From Falsirhodobacter algicola (GTDB lineage: Bacteria > Pseudomonadota > Alphaproteobacteria > Rhodobacterales > Rhodobacteraceae), in NCBI RefSeq assembly GCF_018279165.1, contig NZ_CP047289.1, positions 1,176,501 to 1,240,500 on the forward strand: a DNA stretch of 64,000 nt. The letters are read 5' to 3'. The position numbers and the translations under genes are program-made. Each line of letters opens with the position of its first letter. Positions within the stretch are counted from its first letter, which is position 1. Below are positions 27,783 through 38,142 of this stretch, one piece after another. A model generated the notes under the pieces. It was not told the DNA's origin. It did not search any database and saw only the letters and a list, made by a program, of their open reading frames with translations.

Positions 27783-27811
27783 AAAGGGCGCGGGACACCG
27801 CGCCCTTTTTT
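27783..27811 (+). terminator. Rho-independent terminator of rplY
   Basis: An 11-bp stem AAAGGGCGCGG/CCGCGCCCTTT with a GACA loop is followed by TTT. It starts 20 bases after the rplY stop and 10 bases before the end of the convergent monooxygenase gene. Confidence 0.88.
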
Positions 27812-27821
27812 CATGCGCGGA

Positions 27822-28130
27822 TCAGACCGACTGAACGGAGCTGAACACCTCCAGCTTCGGCGGACCGTGATAGAGATGCGCATGCCCCCCCGCCCCGCGA
27901 TGCGCCGCGCGGAACGCCTCCGAGCGGGTCCAATCGCGGAACGACGCCTCATCCCGCCAGACGGTGTGCGAGGCATAGAGCGTCTCCTCCTCGGTCGAGG
28001 GGCCACGCAAGAGGTGGAAAGACACGAAGCCCGGAACCTCGGGCAGCTTCGTTTCGCGGGCGGCCCAGACGGCCTCGAACGCCTCCTCCTGCCCCGGAAC
28101 GATGCGGAAACGGTTCATGGTCAGATACAT
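27822..28130 (-). CDS. IsdG-like heme-degrading monooxygenase
   Basis: The 102-residue ferredoxin-like (ABM fold) protein starts [16 protein letters not shown]. Asn6, Trp67 and His77 stand at the positions of the catalytic Asn-Trp-His triad of IsdG/IsdI-type heme oxygenases, and [13 protein letters not shown] matches their core. It may therefore cleave heme to release iron. Confirmed heme activity cannot be claimed, since the wider ABM family also contains antibiotic-biosynthesis enzymes. It is divergent from pth and converges on rplY, with no iron-uptake gene beside it. Confidence 0.78.
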   Translation of the reverse strand: MYLTMNRFRIVPGQEEAFEAVWAARETKLPEVPGFVSFHLLRGPSTEEETLYASHTVWRDEASFRDWTRSEAFRAAHRGAGGHAHLYHGPPKLEVFSSVQSV

Positions 28131-28220
28131 GGTCACTCTCCTTTGCGCGAAGGGTGGGGATGGACGGCGCTGTTTGCAAGCGGCGGCATCGCTGCTACAT
28201 CGGGGAAAACGGAGGCTGCG

Positions 28221-28901
28221 ATGAAACTCTGGGTCGGTCTGGGAAATCCGGGCGCGAAATATGCCGGAAACCGGCACAATATCGGCTTCATGGCGGTGGA
28301 TCGGATCGCCGCCGATCACGGCTTTTCCCCGTGGCGGCGCGCGTTTCAGGGCAGCGTGTCCGAAGGGCGCTTCGGCAGCGAAAAAATCGCCCTCCTGAAA
28401 CCGGAGACGTTCATGAACGCCTCCGGCCAATCCGTAGGCGAGGCGATGCGCTTCTGGAAGTTGACCCCCGCCGATGTGGTGGTGCTGCATGACGAACTCG
28501 ACCTCGCCCCCGGCAAGGTGCGGCTCAAGACGGGCGGCGGCCATGCGGGGCATAACGGCCTGCGCTCCATCCACGCCCATATCGGCGAGGCCTATGACCG
28601 CGTGCGGCTGGGCATCGGCCATCCCGGCCACAAGGACCGCGTCGCGGGCTATGTGCTGTCCGATTTCGCCAAGGCCGAGGGCGATTGGCTGGACGATGTG
28701 ATGCGCGGGCTGTCGGATGGCGCGCCGTCGCTGGCGCAGGGCGACGGGCCGCGCTTTCTGAATGCGGTGGCAAACCGCGTGGCCCCGCCCCGCCCTTCCA
28801 CCGGCACGGCGCCGCGGGCGGCAAAGACCGAACCTGCCGCGGATGCCCCGCCCGCCGACACCCGCAGCGCCCTTGAAAAGCTGATGGAGAAATTCCGATG
28901 A
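28221..28901 (+). CDS. pth: Peptidyl-tRNA hydrolase
   Basis: This 226-residue enzyme releases peptide from peptidyl-tRNA. It has the start [23 protein letters not shown] with the catalytic His19 and Asn10, the FMNASGQSV segment, [11 protein letters not shown] with the key Asp, and [13 protein letters not shown] Pro/Ala-rich C-terminal extension of about 35 residues is typical for alphaproteobacteria. GGAGG lies at 28210-28215. Its stop overlaps the next gene by ATGA. Confidence 0.97.
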   Translation: MKLWVGLGNPGAKYAGNRHNIGFMAVDRIAADHGFSPWRRAFQGSVSEGRFGSEKIALLKPETFMNASGQSVGEAMRFWKLTPADVVVLHDELDLAPGKVRLKTGGGHAGHNGLRSIHAHIGEAYDRVRLGIGHPGHKDRVAGYVLSDFAKAEGDWLDDVMRGLSDGAPSLAQGDGPRFLNAVANRVAPPRPSTGTAPRAAKTEPAADAPPADTRSALEKLMEKFR

Positions 28902-29278
28902 TTGCACCGTCGCTGAACGTCTTAGGAGAGGAGCTTCAGTCCTGCTCCCTCGAACCGCTGACCGGCTATTTCCGCAACGGGTGCTGCGACACCGGGCCGG
29001 CGGATCAGGGCAGCCACACGGTCTGTGCCATGATGACGGCCGAATTCCTCGCGATGTCGAAATACCTTGGAAACGATCTGTCCACGCCGCGGCCCGAATA
29101 CGGCTTCGCCGGGCTGAAACCCGGCGATCGGTGGTGCCTCTGCGCGTCGCGCTTCCTTCAGGCGCACGAAGAGGGCGCGGCCCCGCATATCCGCCTTGCC
29201 GCCACCCATCAGCGCGCGCTGGATGTCGTGCCGCTGGAGGTGCTGATGCTGCACGCCCTCGACCTGCCCGAAGGCTGA
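28898..29278 (+). CDS. DUF2237 family protein
   Basis: The 126-residue cysteine-rich protein matches DUF2237 along its length: [64 protein letters not shown], and [16 protein letters not shown]. Six conserved Cys may bind metal or form disulfides. The function is unknown. The ATG overlaps the pth stop, implying translation coupling, an arrangement seen in related genomes. Confidence 0.88.
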   Translation: MIAPSLNVLGEELQSCSLEPLTGYFRNGCCDTGPADQGSHTVCAMMTAEFLAMSKYLGNDLSTPRPEYGFAGLKPGDRWCLCASRFLQAHEEGAAPHIRLAATHQRALDVVPLEVLMLHALDLPEG

Positions 29279-29295
29279 CCGAGGGCGCGCGGCGA

Positions 29296-30528
29296 TCAGA
29301 TCTTCATGTCGAAGCCGAGATGCTTTGCGACGGTGAAGATGTCCTTGTCGCCGCGCCCACACATGTTCATGACGATGATATGGTCTTTGGGCAGGTCCGG
29401 CGCGATCTTCATGACATGGGCCAGCGCATGGCTCGGCTCCAGCGCCGGGATGATCCCTTCCAGCGCGCAGCAGAGCTGGAACGCCTCCAGCGCCTCGTTG
29501 TCGGTGATCGAGACGTACTGCGCCCGGCCCGTATCGTGCAGCCACGCATGCTCCGGCCCGATCCCCGGATAATCGAGACCGGCCGAGATGGAGAACCCTT
29601 CGAGGATTTGCCCATCCTCGTCCTGCAGCAGATAGGTGCGGTTGCCGTGCAGGACGCCCGGACGGCCGCCCGTCAGGCTGGCGCAGTGCTGCATCGTCTC
29701 ATCCACGCCCTTGCCACCGGCCTCCACGCCGATGATGCGCACCGAGGGATCATCGAGGAACGGGTGGAACAGCCCCATCGCGTTGGAGCCGCCGCCGATC
29801 GCCGCCACGAGCGTATCGGGAAGACGGCCCTCGCCCTCCTGCTCGGCCAACTGGGTGCGGACTTCCTTGCCGATGATCGACTGGAAATCGCGCACCATCG
29901 CCGGATAGGGATGCGGCCCCGCCACCGTGCCGATGCAGTAGAACGTGTCGCGCACATGCGTCACCCAATCGCGCAGGGCGTCGTTCATCGCGTCCTTGAG
30001 CGTGCCGCGGCCCGAGGTGACGGGAACGACCTCTGCCCCCAGAAGGCGCATACGGAAGACGTTCGGGGCCTGACGTTCCACATCGTGCGCGCCCATATAG
30101 ACGACGCATTTCAGGCCGAACTTCGCGCAGACGGTGGCCGTCGCCACGCCGTGCTGACCGGCGCCCGTTTCGGCGATGATGCGGGTCTTGCCCATGCGGC
30201 GGGCCAGAATGATCTGACCCAGCACGTTGTTGATCTTGTGCGCGCCGGTATGGTTCAACTCGTCGCGCTTGAGGTAGATCTTCGCGCCGCCCAGATGTTC
30301 GGTCAGACGGGCCGCATGATAGAGCGGCGACGGACGACCGACGTAATGCGTCCACAGATCGTGCATCTCGGCCCAGAATTCCGGGTCGGTCTTGGCATGA
30401 TCGTAGCGCGCCTGCAGATCGAGGATCAGCGGCATGAGCGTCTCGGACACGAAGCGCCCGCCGAAGATGCCGAAGCGTCCCTGCTCGTCGGGGCTGTTCA
30501 TGAAGCTGTTGATGCCGTCCTCGGCCAT
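29296..30528 (-). CDS. trpB: Tryptophan synthase beta chain
   Basis: This 410-residue PLP enzyme makes Trp from indole and Ser. It has the PLP lysine in HTGAHKINN, the phosphate loop GGGSNAMG, and the start [15 protein letters not shown]. It follows trpF on the same strand with a 49-base gap. trpA is not in the window, so it must lie elsewhere. No attenuator-type leader is visible upstream. Confidence 0.98.
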   Translation of the reverse strand: MAEDGINSFMNSPDEQGRFGIFGGRFVSETLMPLILDLQARYDHAKTDPEFWAEMHDLWTHYVGRPSPLYHAARLTEHLGGAKIYLKRDELNHTGAHKINNVLGQIILARRMGKTRIIAETGAGQHGVATATVCAKFGLKCVVYMGAHDVERQAPNVFRMRLLGAEVVPVTSGRGTLKDAMNDALRDWVTHVRDTFYCIGTVAGPHPYPAMVRDFQSIIGKEVRTQLAEQEGEGRLPDTLVAAIGGGSNAMGLFHPFLDDPSVRIIGVEAGGKGVDETMQHCASLTGGRPGVLHGNRTYLLQDEDGQILEGFSISAGLDYPGIGPEHAWLHDTGRAQYVSITDNEALEAFQLCCALEGIIPALEPSHALAHVMKIAPDLPKDHIIVMNMCGRGDKDIFTVAKHLGFDMKI

Positions 30529-30577
30529 GGCGCGTCTCCTGTTGATGGGGCAGATCTACACGCGATGGCGGCCCAGA

Positions 30578-31240
30578 TCAACGCAGGCGCGGCACCGCCG
30601 GCCCGGTCGCGGCCCGCACGAAGGCGGCGATGCGCGCGGGATCCTTCACGCCGCGCGACGCCTCCACCCCAGAGGAGACATCGACCTGACGTACATTCGT
30701 CCGCTGGATCGCCTCGGCGACGTTTTCGGGGGTCAGCCCCCCGGCCAGCATCCACGGCTTCAGCCAGCGGCGCTGCGCCACGAGACGCCAATCGAACGAC
30801 AGCCCGTTCCCACCCGGAAGCTCGGCCTCGCGCGGGGGTTTGGCGTCGATCAGAAGCTGGTCGGCGGCAAGGCTCATCTCGATCAGACCGGCAAGATCGC
30901 CTTCGTCGGCAACGCCTATGGCCTTCATCACCGGGAGGCCATAACGCTCGCGCAGGGCGGCGACACGCTCCGGCGTCTCGTGGCCATGCAGCTGCAGCAT
31001 GTCGAGGGGGACGGCCTCCACGATCGCATCGAGCGTGGCATCGTCGGCATCCACCACCAGCGCAACCTTCGCAAGGCCGGGGGGCGCGGCAAAGGCCACG
31101 ATCCGTGCCTCATCTAGCGTCAGATGGCGCGGAGAGCGGGGAAAGAACACCAGCCCCGCATAATGCGCACCGGCCGCGACCACGGCCTGCACATCGGCCT
31201 CCGTACGAAGGCCGCAGATCTTGACGCGGATATCGGGCAC
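30578..31240 (-). CDS. trpF: Phosphoribosylanthranilate isomerase
   Basis: The 220-residue TIM-barrel enzyme isomerises PRA to CdRP in tryptophan synthesis. It has the start [11 protein letters not shown] with the catalytic Cys, LQLHGHE, and [10 protein letters not shown] plus VDVSSGVE near the end, all family blocks. It starts with GTG at 31240, directly after the lapA stop with no gap, which suggests coupling. trpB follows. Confidence 0.95.
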   Translation of the reverse strand: MPDIRVKICGLRTEADVQAVVAAGAHYAGLVFFPRSPRHLTLDEARIVAFAAPPGLAKVALVVDADDATLDAIVEAVPLDMLQLHGHETPERVAALRERYGLPVMKAIGVADEGDLAGLIEMSLAADQLLIDAKPPREAELPGGNGLSFDWRLVAQRRWLKPWMLAGGLTPENVAEAIQRTNVRQVDVSSGVEASRGVKDPARIAAFVRAATGPAVPRLR

Positions 31241-31591
31241 TTAGACCGCCTTCTGGTCCAGCAGGGCCAGCACGTCGTCACGGGGTTGTTCCTTGCGGGT
31301 CGTGGCCAATTCTTCGCGCAGACGTTGCGCCTCGCGCTCGGTGCGCTGCGCATCAGCGCGGATGCGATGCTCGCGCACATATTCCCAGACGAACCCGATC
31401 AGCAGGCCAAGCGCCGCCGCACCGAGGATCACGAGGAACAGCGGAAGCTGGATCGAGCCGCCGAAGCCGAAGAAGCTGGATGCGGTGTCCGGCAGCAGCC
31501 GCAGCGTGACCAACTGACGGTTCGCGATGGCAACAGCCAGAAGCAGGATCGCCAGAAGGACGATGAAGACGATTCGGATCCAGCGCATCAT
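31241..31591 (-). CDS. lapA: LapA-domain (DUF1049) membrane protein
   Basis: The 116-residue inner-membrane protein has two helices at about 5-23 and 48-68, a QLVTLRLLP stretch between them, and a charged coiled C-terminus ([19 protein letters not shown]). This matches the lipopolysaccharide assembly LapA/YciS family. Its start overlaps the ihfB stop by 4 bases. It lies between ihfB and trpF in the same direction. Confidence 0.85.
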   Translation of the reverse strand: MMRWIRIVFIVLLAILLLAVAIANRQLVTLRLLPDTASSFFGFGGSIQLPLFLVILGAAALGLLIGFVWEYVREHRIRADAQRTEREAQRLREELATTRKEQPRDDVLALLDQKAV

Positions 31592-31872
31592 GAGCGGCCA
31601 TTCAACCTTTCGCGTAGCAGCTTGCCGGTCTTGAAGAAGGGGACGAACTTGTCCTCGACCTCGACGGCTTCGCCGGTTCTGGGATTGCGGCCTACCCGCG
31701 CGTCCCGTGCCTTGACGGAAAACGCGCCGAAACCACGCAGTTCGACACGATCTCCGCGCGAAAGCGCCTCGATGATCTCGTCAAAGACGGTGTGAACGAT
31801 CCGCTCGACATGCCGCTGCGTCAGGTGCGGATTCTCATCCGCGATTTTCTGGATCAATTCCGACCGGATCAT
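31588..31872 (-). CDS. ihfB: Integration host factor subunit beta
   Basis: This 94-residue DNA-bending protein of the HU/IHF family has the start [42 protein letters not shown] with the intercalating Pro loop, and the [10 protein letters not shown] end. It pairs with IHF-alpha, which is elsewhere. The start at 31872 gives the exact family length. A sigma-70-type promoter lies 39 bases upstream, so it can be expressed apart from rpsA. Confidence 0.96.
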   Translation of the reverse strand: MIRSELIQKIADENPHLTQRHVERIVHTVFDEIIEALSRGDRVELRGFGAFSVKARDARVGRNPRTGEAVEVEDKFVPFFKTGKLLRERLNGRS

Positions 31873-31910
31873 AGTCCCCCCGATGACAAGCACGGCGCCC
31901 TATCCCGCTG

Positions 31911-31938
31911 AATATAAGGTATCTTGTCCGCGTGACAA
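31911..31938 (-). promoter_or_regulatory. ihfB promoter
   Basis: On the minus strand TTGTCA (31938-31933), a 16-base spacer and TATATT (31916-31911) form a good sigma-70 promoter between the rpsA terminator and ihfB. Confidence 0.65.
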
Positions 31939-31956
31939 ACGAGAAATGGCCCGGAA

Positions 31957-31986
31957 TGAAAAAGGCCCCGCCGAAGCGGGGCCTTT
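31957..31986 (-). terminator. Rho-independent terminator of rpsA
   Basis: On the minus strand AAAGGCCCCGC, loop TTCG, GCGGGGCCTTT and TTC make an 11-bp stem with a UUCG tetraloop, 9 bases after the rpsA stop. It separates rpsA from ihfB. Confidence 0.87.
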
Positions 31987-31994
31987 CCGAAGGG

Positions 31995-33674
31995 TCAGCG
32001 GCGATCTTTGAGCGCCGCGCCAAGGATGTCGCCGAGGCTCGCACCCGAGTCGGAGGAACCGTACTGTTCGACGGCTTCCTTCTCTTCGGCGATCTCGCGC
32101 GCCTTGATCGACAGGCCCAGACGACGGGTCTTGCTGTCCACGTTCGTCACGCGGGCATCGACCTTGTCGCCAACCTGGAAACGCTCGGGGCGCTGGTCGG
32201 CACGATCACGGGCCAGATCCGAACGACGGATGAAGGCCTTCATGTTGTTGTACTCGACCTCGATCCCGCCATCCTCGATCGCGGTGACCGCGCAGGTGAC
32301 GATGGAACCGCGCTTCACGCCGTCGACGGCATCGGTGAAGGTGTCTTCACCCAGTGCCTTGATGGAGAGCGAGATGCGCTCCTTCTCGACGTCCACTTCG
32401 GTGACGGCGGCCTGAACCGTGTCGCCTTTGCGGTAGTTCTGGATGGCGTCTTCGCCGCGCTGATCCCACGACAGGTCGGACAGGTGAACCATGCCGTCGA
32501 TGTCGTTGTCCAGACCCACGAACAGGCCGAACTCGGTGATGTTCTTGACCTCGCCCTCGATCGTCGTACCGACCGGATGGGTTTCGGCGAACACTTCCCA
32601 CGGGTTGCGCTGCGTCTGCTTCAGACCGAGCGACACGCGACGTTTCGCGCTGTCGATCTCCAGCACCATGACGTCCACTTCTTGCGAGGTGGAGACGATC
32701 TTGCCGGGGTGCACGTTCTTTTTCGTCCAGGACATTTCCGAGACGTGAACCAGACCTTCGACGCCGGCTTCCAGCTCCACGAATGCACCGTAATCGGTGA
32801 TGTTCGTGACGCGGCCCTTGTGGACCGAACCCAGCGGGTACTGCTGTTCGACCGAATCCCACGGATCCGACTGCAGCTGCTTCATGCCGAGGCTGATGCG
32901 GTGCGTGTCCTTGTTGATCTTGATGACCTGGACCTTCACCGTTTCGCCGATCGACAGGATCTCCGACGGGTGGTTCACGCGGCGCCAAGCCATGTCCGTG
33001 ACGTGCAGCAGGCCGTCGACGCCGCCGAGGTCCACGAACGCACCGTATTCGGTGATGTTCTTGACCACGCCGTCGACCGTTTGGCCTTCATGCAGGTTGG
33101 AGATGACTTCGGCACGCTGTTCGGCGCGCGATTCTTCGAGGATCGCACGACGCGACACCACGATATTCCCGCGGCGGCGGTCCATCTTCAGGATCTGGAA
33201 CGGCTGCTTCAGACCCATCAGCGGGCCGGCATCGCGCACGGGGCGCACATCGACCTGCGAGCCGGGCAGGAACGCCACAGCGCCGCCGAGGTCGACCGTG
33301 AAGCCGCCCTTGACGCGGCCGAAGATCGCGCCTTCGACGCGGGCCTCGGAAGCATAGGCTTTTTCCAGACGGTCCCACGCTTCTTCGCGGCGGGCTTTCT
33401 CACGGCTGATGACAGCCTCGCCACGCGCGTTCTCGACGCGGTCCAGATAAACCTCGACTTCGTCGCCGACATTGATGTCAGCGGTTTCGCCGGGGTTTGC
33501 GAATTCTTTCAGATCAACGCGGCCTTCCATCTTGTAGCCGACGTCGATGATGGCTTGGCCTGCCTCGATGGCGATGACCTTGCCTTTGACAACCGAACCC
33601 TCGTCGGGGGTGTCAATCTCGAAGCTCTCCTGCAGGAGGGCTTCAAATTCTTCCATGGTAGCTTTAGCGCACAT
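31995..33674 (-). CDS. rpsA: 30S ribosomal protein S1
   Basis: This 559-residue RNA-binding ribosomal protein has six S1 domains (for example GVVKNITEYGAFVDLGGVDGLLHV and GRVTNITDYGAFVELEAGVEGLVHV). It helps start translation on most mRNAs. AAAGGA precedes the ATG at 33674. It lies in the conserved aroA-cmk-rpsA-ihfB order, separated from cmk by 86 bases that probably hold its own promoter, although I cannot define one confidently. Confidence 0.98.
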   Translation of the reverse strand: MCAKATMEEFEALLQESFEIDTPDEGSVVKGKVIAIEAGQAIIDVGYKMEGRVDLKEFANPGETADINVGDEVEVYLDRVENARGEAVISREKARREEAWDRLEKAYASEARVEGAIFGRVKGGFTVDLGGAVAFLPGSQVDVRPVRDAGPLMGLKQPFQILKMDRRRGNIVVSRRAILEESRAEQRAEVISNLHEGQTVDGVVKNITEYGAFVDLGGVDGLLHVTDMAWRRVNHPSEILSIGETVKVQVIKINKDTHRISLGMKQLQSDPWDSVEQQYPLGSVHKGRVTNITDYGAFVELEAGVEGLVHVSEMSWTKKNVHPGKIVSTSQEVDVMVLEIDSAKRRVSLGLKQTQRNPWEVFAETHPVGTTIEGEVKNITEFGLFVGLDNDIDGMVHLSDLSWDQRGEDAIQNYRKGDTVQAAVTEVDVEKERISLSIKALGEDTFTDAVDGVKRGSIVTCAVTAIEDGGIEVEYNNMKAFIRRSDLARDRADQRPERFQVGDKVDARVTNVDSKTRRLGLSIKAREIAEEKEAVEQYGSSDSGASLGDILGAALKDRR

Positions 33675-33760
33675 GCGGTTTAAGTATCCTTTACACGGTT
33701 TTACTGGCCATGCGGTTGGCTCCGCCGGTCTTTTCGAAACAAACGCGAAAGGGTCGCAGC

Positions 33761-34357
33761 CTAGGCCCGACCCTGTTCGATCCTGATGCGGATGGCGCTC
33801 GCGGCCGTCTCGACTGCGGCGGATATAGACATTTCTGTCGTATCGAGCAAGAGCGCATCGGGCGCAGCGACCATCGGGGCGGTCGCCCGCTCGGCATCGT
33901 GGCGGTCGCGCGCGATCACTTGGGCCAGCACGTCGGCGGCATCGCCCCCCGTCTCCAGCCAGCGGCGATGCGCCCGCACCTCGGGAGAGGCGGTGACGAA
34001 GAACTTCACCTCCGCCTCGGGGCAGATCACGGTGCCGATGTCGCGCCCGTCCAGCACCGCCCCGCCCTCCATCCGCGCGAACCGCCGCTGAAACGCCAGA
34101 AGCGCCGCGCGAACCTCGGGAATGGCGGCGACGCGGCTTGCGGCGGCACCGGCGGCGAGGCTGCGCAGATCGGGGCGCGCCAGATCCTCGGGGACCAGCC
34201 CCTCCGCCGCCGCCACCGGATCGCCGCCAAGCGCACCGACCGCCCGATAGAGCAGCCCCGTATCCAGATGCTGAAAGCCGAACTGCTGCGCCACGGCGCG
34301 CCCGATCGTGCCCTTCCCCGCCGCCGCCGGCCCGTCTATGGCAACCGTAAAGATCAT
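33761..34357 (-). CDS. cmk: Cytidylate kinase
   Basis: This 198-residue P-loop kinase phosphorylates CMP and dCMP. It has the Walker [10 protein letters not shown] at 9-17, the [11 protein letters not shown] substrate helix, [21 protein letters not shown], and [13 protein letters not shown] with the lid arginines. It is the short form without the insert seen in enterics. Its start overlaps the aroA stop by ATGA. Confidence 0.96.
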   Translation of the reverse strand: MIFTVAIDGPAAAGKGTIGRAVAQQFGFQHLDTGLLYRAVGALGGDPVAAAEGLVPEDLARPDLRSLAAGAAASRVAAIPEVRAALLAFQRRFARMEGGAVLDGRDIGTVICPEAEVKFFVTASPEVRAHRRWLETGGDAADVLAQVIARDRHDAERATAPMVAAPDALLLDTTEMSISAAVETAASAIRIRIEQGRA

Positions 34358-35697
34358 TCGGCCGCCCGGATGTCCGCGCCGAGCGAGGTCATCAGCGCGC
34401 CGAAGATCGGGAACGATGTCAGGATCGCATCGCCGTCATCCACCGTCACCGGCTTCTGCGCCGCCATGCCCAGCACGAGGAAGCTCATGGCGATGCGGTG
34501 ATCGAGATGCACCGCCACCGTCGCCCCGCCCGGCACCCGGCCGCCGGTGCCGTGAACGATCAGCGTGTCCTCATCCTCCTCGATCCGCACGCCGCAAGCC
34601 TCGAGGCCGCGGGCCATCGCTTCGATCCGGTCGGATTCCTTGACGCGCAGCTCCTTCACGCCGCGCATCACCGTCCGCCCTTCGGCATAGGCCGCGACCA
34701 CCGCCAGCACGGGATATTCGTCGATCATGGAGGCCGCGCGTTCGGGCGGAACCTCGATGCCCGTCAGCGACGACGCCTTCACGCGCAGGTCCGCCACAGG
34801 CTCGCCCCCCTCCTCGCGCGGGTTCTCGAAGGTGATGTCGGCCCCCATCTCCACCAGCGTGATATAAAGGCCGTTGCGGGTCAGGTTCTGGCTGACGCCG
34901 GGCACGAAGACCTCCGAGCCTTCGACGATCAGTGCGGCGCAGGTCGGGAACGCGGCGGAACTTGGATCGCGCGGCACCGACACCTCTTGCGGGCGCAGTT
35001 CGGGCTGGCCCTTCAGGGTGATGACGTTGCCCTGCGCCGTCCGCTCCACCTGCAGATCCGCACCAAAGCCCACCAGCATCCGTTCGGAATGATCGCGCGT
35101 CGGCTCCGCCTCGATCACGACGGTTTCGCCGGGGGCGTTCAGACCCGCCAGCAGAACGGCCGATTTCACCTGCGCCGACGGTACCGGCACCGCATAGCGC
35201 ACGGGCACCGGATCGGCCGCCCCGATGACGGTCATCGGCAGGCGCCCGCCCTTGCGGCCATGGGCCTGCATGCCGAACAAAGATAGCGGGTCCGTCACCC
35301 GGCCCATCGGACGCTTGCAGAGGCTGGCATCGCCGGTGAACGTCACCGTGATGGGCGATGTCGCCATGGCGCCCATGATCAGCCGCACGCCCGTGCCCGA
35401 ATTGCCGCAATCGATCACCTGCGCCGGTTCGCGGAACCCGCCCACGCCGACACCATGCACCGACCACGAACCGGGAGCATGCTGCACCACCTCGGCCCCG
35501 AAGGCCTGCATGGCGCGGGCCGTGTCCAGCACGTCCTGCCCTTCCAGAAGCCCGTGGATCCGCGTCTCGCCCACGGCCATCGCACCAAGGATCAGCGAGC
35601 GGTGGCTGATCGACTTGTCACCCGGCACCTCGGCCGTACCACGAAGCGGGCCGGAGCGATGGGCGGTGATGGGCTTGGGCGTGCTGTGGCCGGACAT
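34354..35697 (-). CDS. aroA: 3-phosphoshikimate 1-carboxyvinyltransferase (EPSP synthase)
   Basis: This 447-residue shikimate-pathway enzyme has [16 protein letters not shown], the [19 protein letters not shown] loop, [28 protein letters not shown] and ELRVKESDR. These follow the class II (CP4-like) pattern. The helix residue that is Ala in glyphosate-insensitive CP4 is Gly here (GNSGTGVR). AAGGAG precedes the ATG at 35697, which I prefer to an in-frame ATG 33 bases upstream. The gene overlaps cmk by 4 bases and lies 40 bases after trmB. Confidence 0.96.
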   Translation of the reverse strand: MSGHSTPKPITAHRSGPLRGTAEVPGDKSISHRSLILGAMAVGETRIHGLLEGQDVLDTARAMQAFGAEVVQHAPGSWSVHGVGVGGFREPAQVIDCGNSGTGVRLIMGAMATSPITVTFTGDASLCKRPMGRVTDPLSLFGMQAHGRKGGRLPMTVIGAADPVPVRYAVPVPSAQVKSAVLLAGLNAPGETVVIEAEPTRDHSERMLVGFGADLQVERTAQGNVITLKGQPELRPQEVSVPRDPSSAAFPTCAALIVEGSEVFVPGVSQNLTRNGLYITLVEMGADITFENPREEGGEPVADLRVKASSLTGIEVPPERAASMIDEYPVLAVVAAYAEGRTVMRGVKELRVKESDRIEAMARGLEACGVRIEEDEDTLIVHGTGGRVPGGATVAVHLDHRIAMSFLVLGMAAQKPVTVDDGDAILTSFPIFGALMTSLGADIRAAE

Positions 35698-35737
35698 GGG
35701 CGTCTCCTTCTCTGGATACGCCCATATCACGCGGGAC

Positions 35738-36424
35738 TTAACGACGGAAGGTCACGTAATGCGGGGCGCGGCCCTCGCGCAGCGCCTTCTGCTCGTACCG
35801 GGTGGAGTGCCAGTCCTCCCACGCATCCGGCCCTTCGGACACCAGCGTGAAGCCAGCCTTCGGGCCTTCCTCCAGCGTCTGGCGGATATAGTCGGGGATG
35901 TCGGAGGCCACGCGGAACTCCGCCCCCGGCTTCATCACGCGATGAAGCGGCAGCAGGTGATCGGGCGTCACGAAGCGACGGCGGTGGTGCCGCGCCTTCG
36001 GCCACGGGTCGGGATAGTTGAGGAACGCCTTCGCCACCGACGCCTCGGGCAGCACGTCCATCAGATCGCGCGCATCGCCCGGATGGACGGCCACATTCGT
36101 GACCCCCGCCGCCCGGATCTTGCCCAAGAGCATCGCGACGCCGTTCACGAAGGGCTCGCACCCGATGATCCCCACATCGCGGTAGCGGGCGGCCATGGCC
36201 ACCATATGCTCACCGCCGCCGAAACCGACCTCCAGCCAGATGTCCTTGCCGCCGAACAGGGCGGCCGGGTCCAGTGGGGTGCGGTCCGGGTTTTCGTCCC
36301 ATGTGATGCCGCGCGGGCGCAGGCTGTCCAGATCTTCGGACAGATAGGCCTTCTGGCTCTGCCGCAGGGTCTTGCCGTGGATACGGCCGTAGAAGTTGCG
36401 GCGTTCGGGGTGAAGATCGCTCAT
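35738..36424 (-). CDS. trmB: tRNA (guanine-N7)-methyltransferase
   Basis: The 228-residue SAM-dependent enzyme forms m7G46 in tRNA. It has the start [17 protein letters not shown], the SAM motif [28 protein letters not shown] (the family hallmark) and [12 protein letters not shown], with [12 protein letters not shown] at the end. It overlaps rimM by 4 bases and precedes aroA. Confidence 0.95.
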   Translation of the reverse strand: MSDLHPERRNFYGRIHGKTLRQSQKAYLSEDLDSLRPRGITWDENPDRTPLDPAALFGGKDIWLEVGFGGGEHMVAMAARYRDVGIIGCEPFVNGVAMLLGKIRAAGVTNVAVHPGDARDLMDVLPEASVAKAFLNYPDPWPKARHHRRRFVTPDHLLPLHRVMKPGAEFRVASDIPDYIRQTLEEGPKAGFTLVSEGPDAWEDWHSTRYEQKALREGRAPHYVTFRR

Positions 36425-36918
36425 GCGCTGTCCTCGGGTGGGTCGACCACGATGCGGCCTGCGGCGAGGTCCACCGTGGGCACCACAGCGCGGGTGAAGG
36501 GCAGAAGACGGCTTTCGCCCGTGCCCTGCACCTCGAGGATATCGTCGGCGCCGTAATTGTGCACGGCACTGACACGCCCCAAAAGCGCGCCGCCGGTGTC
36601 GCGCACCTCGAGCCCGATCAGATCGCTGTGATAGAATTCGTCATCGCCCAAAGCGGGCAGACGGTCGCGGCCGACATAAAGCCGCGTGCCCTTCAGGGCA
36701 TCCGCCTCTTCCTTGGTGGACACGCCCGACAGGCGTGCCCCCAGACCGTTCGCGACCGGGCGGGTCAGCGTCACGACGAAGCTGCGCCCCCCTTCGGTCG
36801 TCAGGGGGCCGTAATCGGCAATGGCCGCAGGCTCGGCGCAGAAGCTTTTCAGCCGCACCTCACCGCGCACGCCGAAAGACCCGGCGATCGCGCCCACGCA
36901 GATATCGGCCCCCGACAC
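36421..36918 (-). CDS. rimM: Ribosome maturation factor RimM
   Basis: This 165-residue 16S/30S maturation factor has the start [20 protein letters not shown] in the N-terminal RimM domain and a C-terminal PRC-barrel with [18 protein letters not shown] and ADDILEV, plus [14 protein letters not shown]. It starts 3 bases after the rpsP stop and overlaps trmB, so it belongs to the rpsP-rimM-trmB operon. trmD is not adjacent in this order. Confidence 0.94.
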   Translation of the reverse strand: MSGADICVGAIAGSFGVRGEVRLKSFCAEPAAIADYGPLTTEGGRSFVVTLTRPVANGLGARLSGVSTKEEADALKGTRLYVGRDRLPALGDDEFYHSDLIGLEVRDTGGALLGRVSAVHNYGADDILEVQGTGESRLLPFTRAVVPTVDLAAGRIVVDPPEDSA

Positions 36919-36921
36919 GGA

Positions 36922-37278
36922 TTACTCGGCGTCGGCCGGCGCGGCGTTGCGCGCGGCTTTCTTGGCGGCCAGTTCGGTCGCTTTCTTGCCCGGCACGGCG
37001 GCTTTGGGGTTGTTGCGCTCGGTCTTGGCCTTCAGGCCAGCGGATTCGAGGAAACGGGCCACGCGGTCGGTCGGCTGCGCGCCTTTGGCCAGCCAGTGCT
37101 GAACGCGCTCGGCGTCCATCACCACGCGGCGCTCGTCGTCTTTGGCCAGCAGCGGGTTGTAGGTGCCAAGCTTCTCGAGGAAGCGGCCGTCGCGCGGCAT
37201 GCGCGAGTCGGAGGCGACGATGGCGTAGTGCGGGCGTTTCTTGGAACCACCACGGGCGAGACGGATCTTCATGGCCAT
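36922..37278 (-). CDS. rpsP: 30S ribosomal protein S16
   Basis: This 118-residue ribosomal protein has the start [40 protein letters not shown] and a Lys/Ala-rich C-terminal extension typical of alphaproteobacteria. The ATG at 37278 (MAMKIR) and one 6 bases later are both possible, and the later one matches the family start more closely. It is followed by rimM after 3 bases and preceded by chorismate mutase after 37 bases. Confidence 0.97.
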   Translation of the reverse strand: MAMKIRLARGGSKKRPHYAIVASDSRMPRDGRFLEKLGTYNPLLAKDDERRVVMDAERVQHWLAKGAQPTDRVARFLESAGLKAKTERNNPKAAVPGKKATELAAKKAARNAAPADAE

Positions 37279-37315
37279 TTGGGATACTCCTTGGATATGG
37301 CAGACCGCGATGCGG

Positions 37316-37612
37316 TCATTTCTGGTGTTGTTCGTGATGCCTGATGACTTCGGCGATGATGAAGTTCAGGAATTTCTTGGCGAATTCGGGGTCGAGATCG
37401 GCCTCGCGGCTCAGCCATTCCAGCCGTTCGATCTGCCGCGCCTCGCGCGAGGGATCGGCCGGCGGCAGGCTGTATTCCGCCTTCAGCCGCCCCACGGCCT
37501 GCGTCTGGTTGAAACGCTCGGCCAAGGTGTAAACGAGGATCGCATCCAGCCGGTCGATGGCGGCCCGATGTTCCTTCAGAAGCTGTTCTGCGCGGATCGC
37601 GGTGTCGGTCAT
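37316..37612 (-). CDS. Chorismate mutase, AroQ type
   Basis: The 98-residue all-helical protein turns chorismate into prephenate. It has the pattern [54 protein letters not shown], with the active-site Arg/Lys residues of monofunctional AroQ enzymes. It is separate from the dehydratase gene at 52770. Its ATG overlaps the GNAT stop by 4 bases. The position between ffh and rpsP is common in Rhodobacteraceae. Confidence 0.9.
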   Translation of the reverse strand: MTDTAIRAEQLLKEHRAAIDRLDAILVYTLAERFNQTQAVGRLKAEYSLPPADPSREARQIERLEWLSREADLDPEFAKKFLNFIIAEVIRHHEQHQK

Positions 37613-38142
37613 GCAAGGCTCCTCGGATTGGGATGGCGCCAGACATCCACCGCAACGCCCAAATCGGGCATCACCGCCGCCGGATCGATGCGCGCGCCCA
37701 GCCGCTGCGCCAACGCGGCCGAACGGGTGTTGTCGCAGGCGACATAGCTGACGGCCGTCGTCCATTCCAGATCGGTGAAGACGTGATCCAGAACGCGGAT
37801 CGCCGCCTCCGCTGCGATCCCCCGCCCTTCGGCCGCCGCATCCCAGAGGGACCAAGCGATCTCCGGCTCGGGGCGGCCTGCGGGGAAATGCGGGCCGATG
37901 GCCCCCAGCACCGTGCCATCCACGCGGTCCGTCACGATGAACACGCCCCAGCCGCGCAGGATGCGGTGGCCAAGAAGGCGGGCGAAACGCACCCATGCCT
38001 CATCCGGTCCGACCGGCCCGGACACCCCTGCGGATCGCGGGCTGCCCATGAAGGCCGCATAGACGGAGTAATCCGTCGCCTGCGGCGGGCGCAGGATCAG
38101 GCGTTCCGTCTCCAGAACCGGATGATCGGCAAAGACGGTCAT
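37609..38142 (-). CDS. GNAT-family N-acetyltransferase (RimJ/RimL-like)
   Basis: This 177-residue acetyltransferase starts VLETERLILRPPQATDY, typical of the RimJ/RimL group. It has a GRGIAAEAAIRVLDHVF acetyl-CoA loop and a VACDNTRSAALAQRLGA C-terminal segment. The substrate may be a ribosomal or other protein N-terminus, or a small amine, and is not determined. It overlaps both the ffh stop and the chorismate mutase start by 4 bases. Confidence 0.87.
   Translation of the reverse strand: MTVFADHPVLETERLILRPPQATDYSVYAAFMGSPRSAGVSGPVGPDEAWVRFARLLGHRILRGWGVFIVTDRVDGTVLGAIGPHFPAGRPEPEIAWSLWDAAAEGRGIAAEAAIRVLDHVFTDLEWTTAVSYVACDNTRSAALAQRLGARIDPAAVMPDLGVAVDVWRHPNPRSLA

Noticed and set aside
30529-30577. 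Trp attenuator between trpF and trpB
   Set aside because: The gap is only 49 bases with no Trp-rich leader peptide or alternative stems.
31932-33683. A 583-codon open frame opposite rpsA
   Set aside because: rpsA is unmistakable and the antisense protein shows mirrored repeats of the S1 domains, a compositional shadow.
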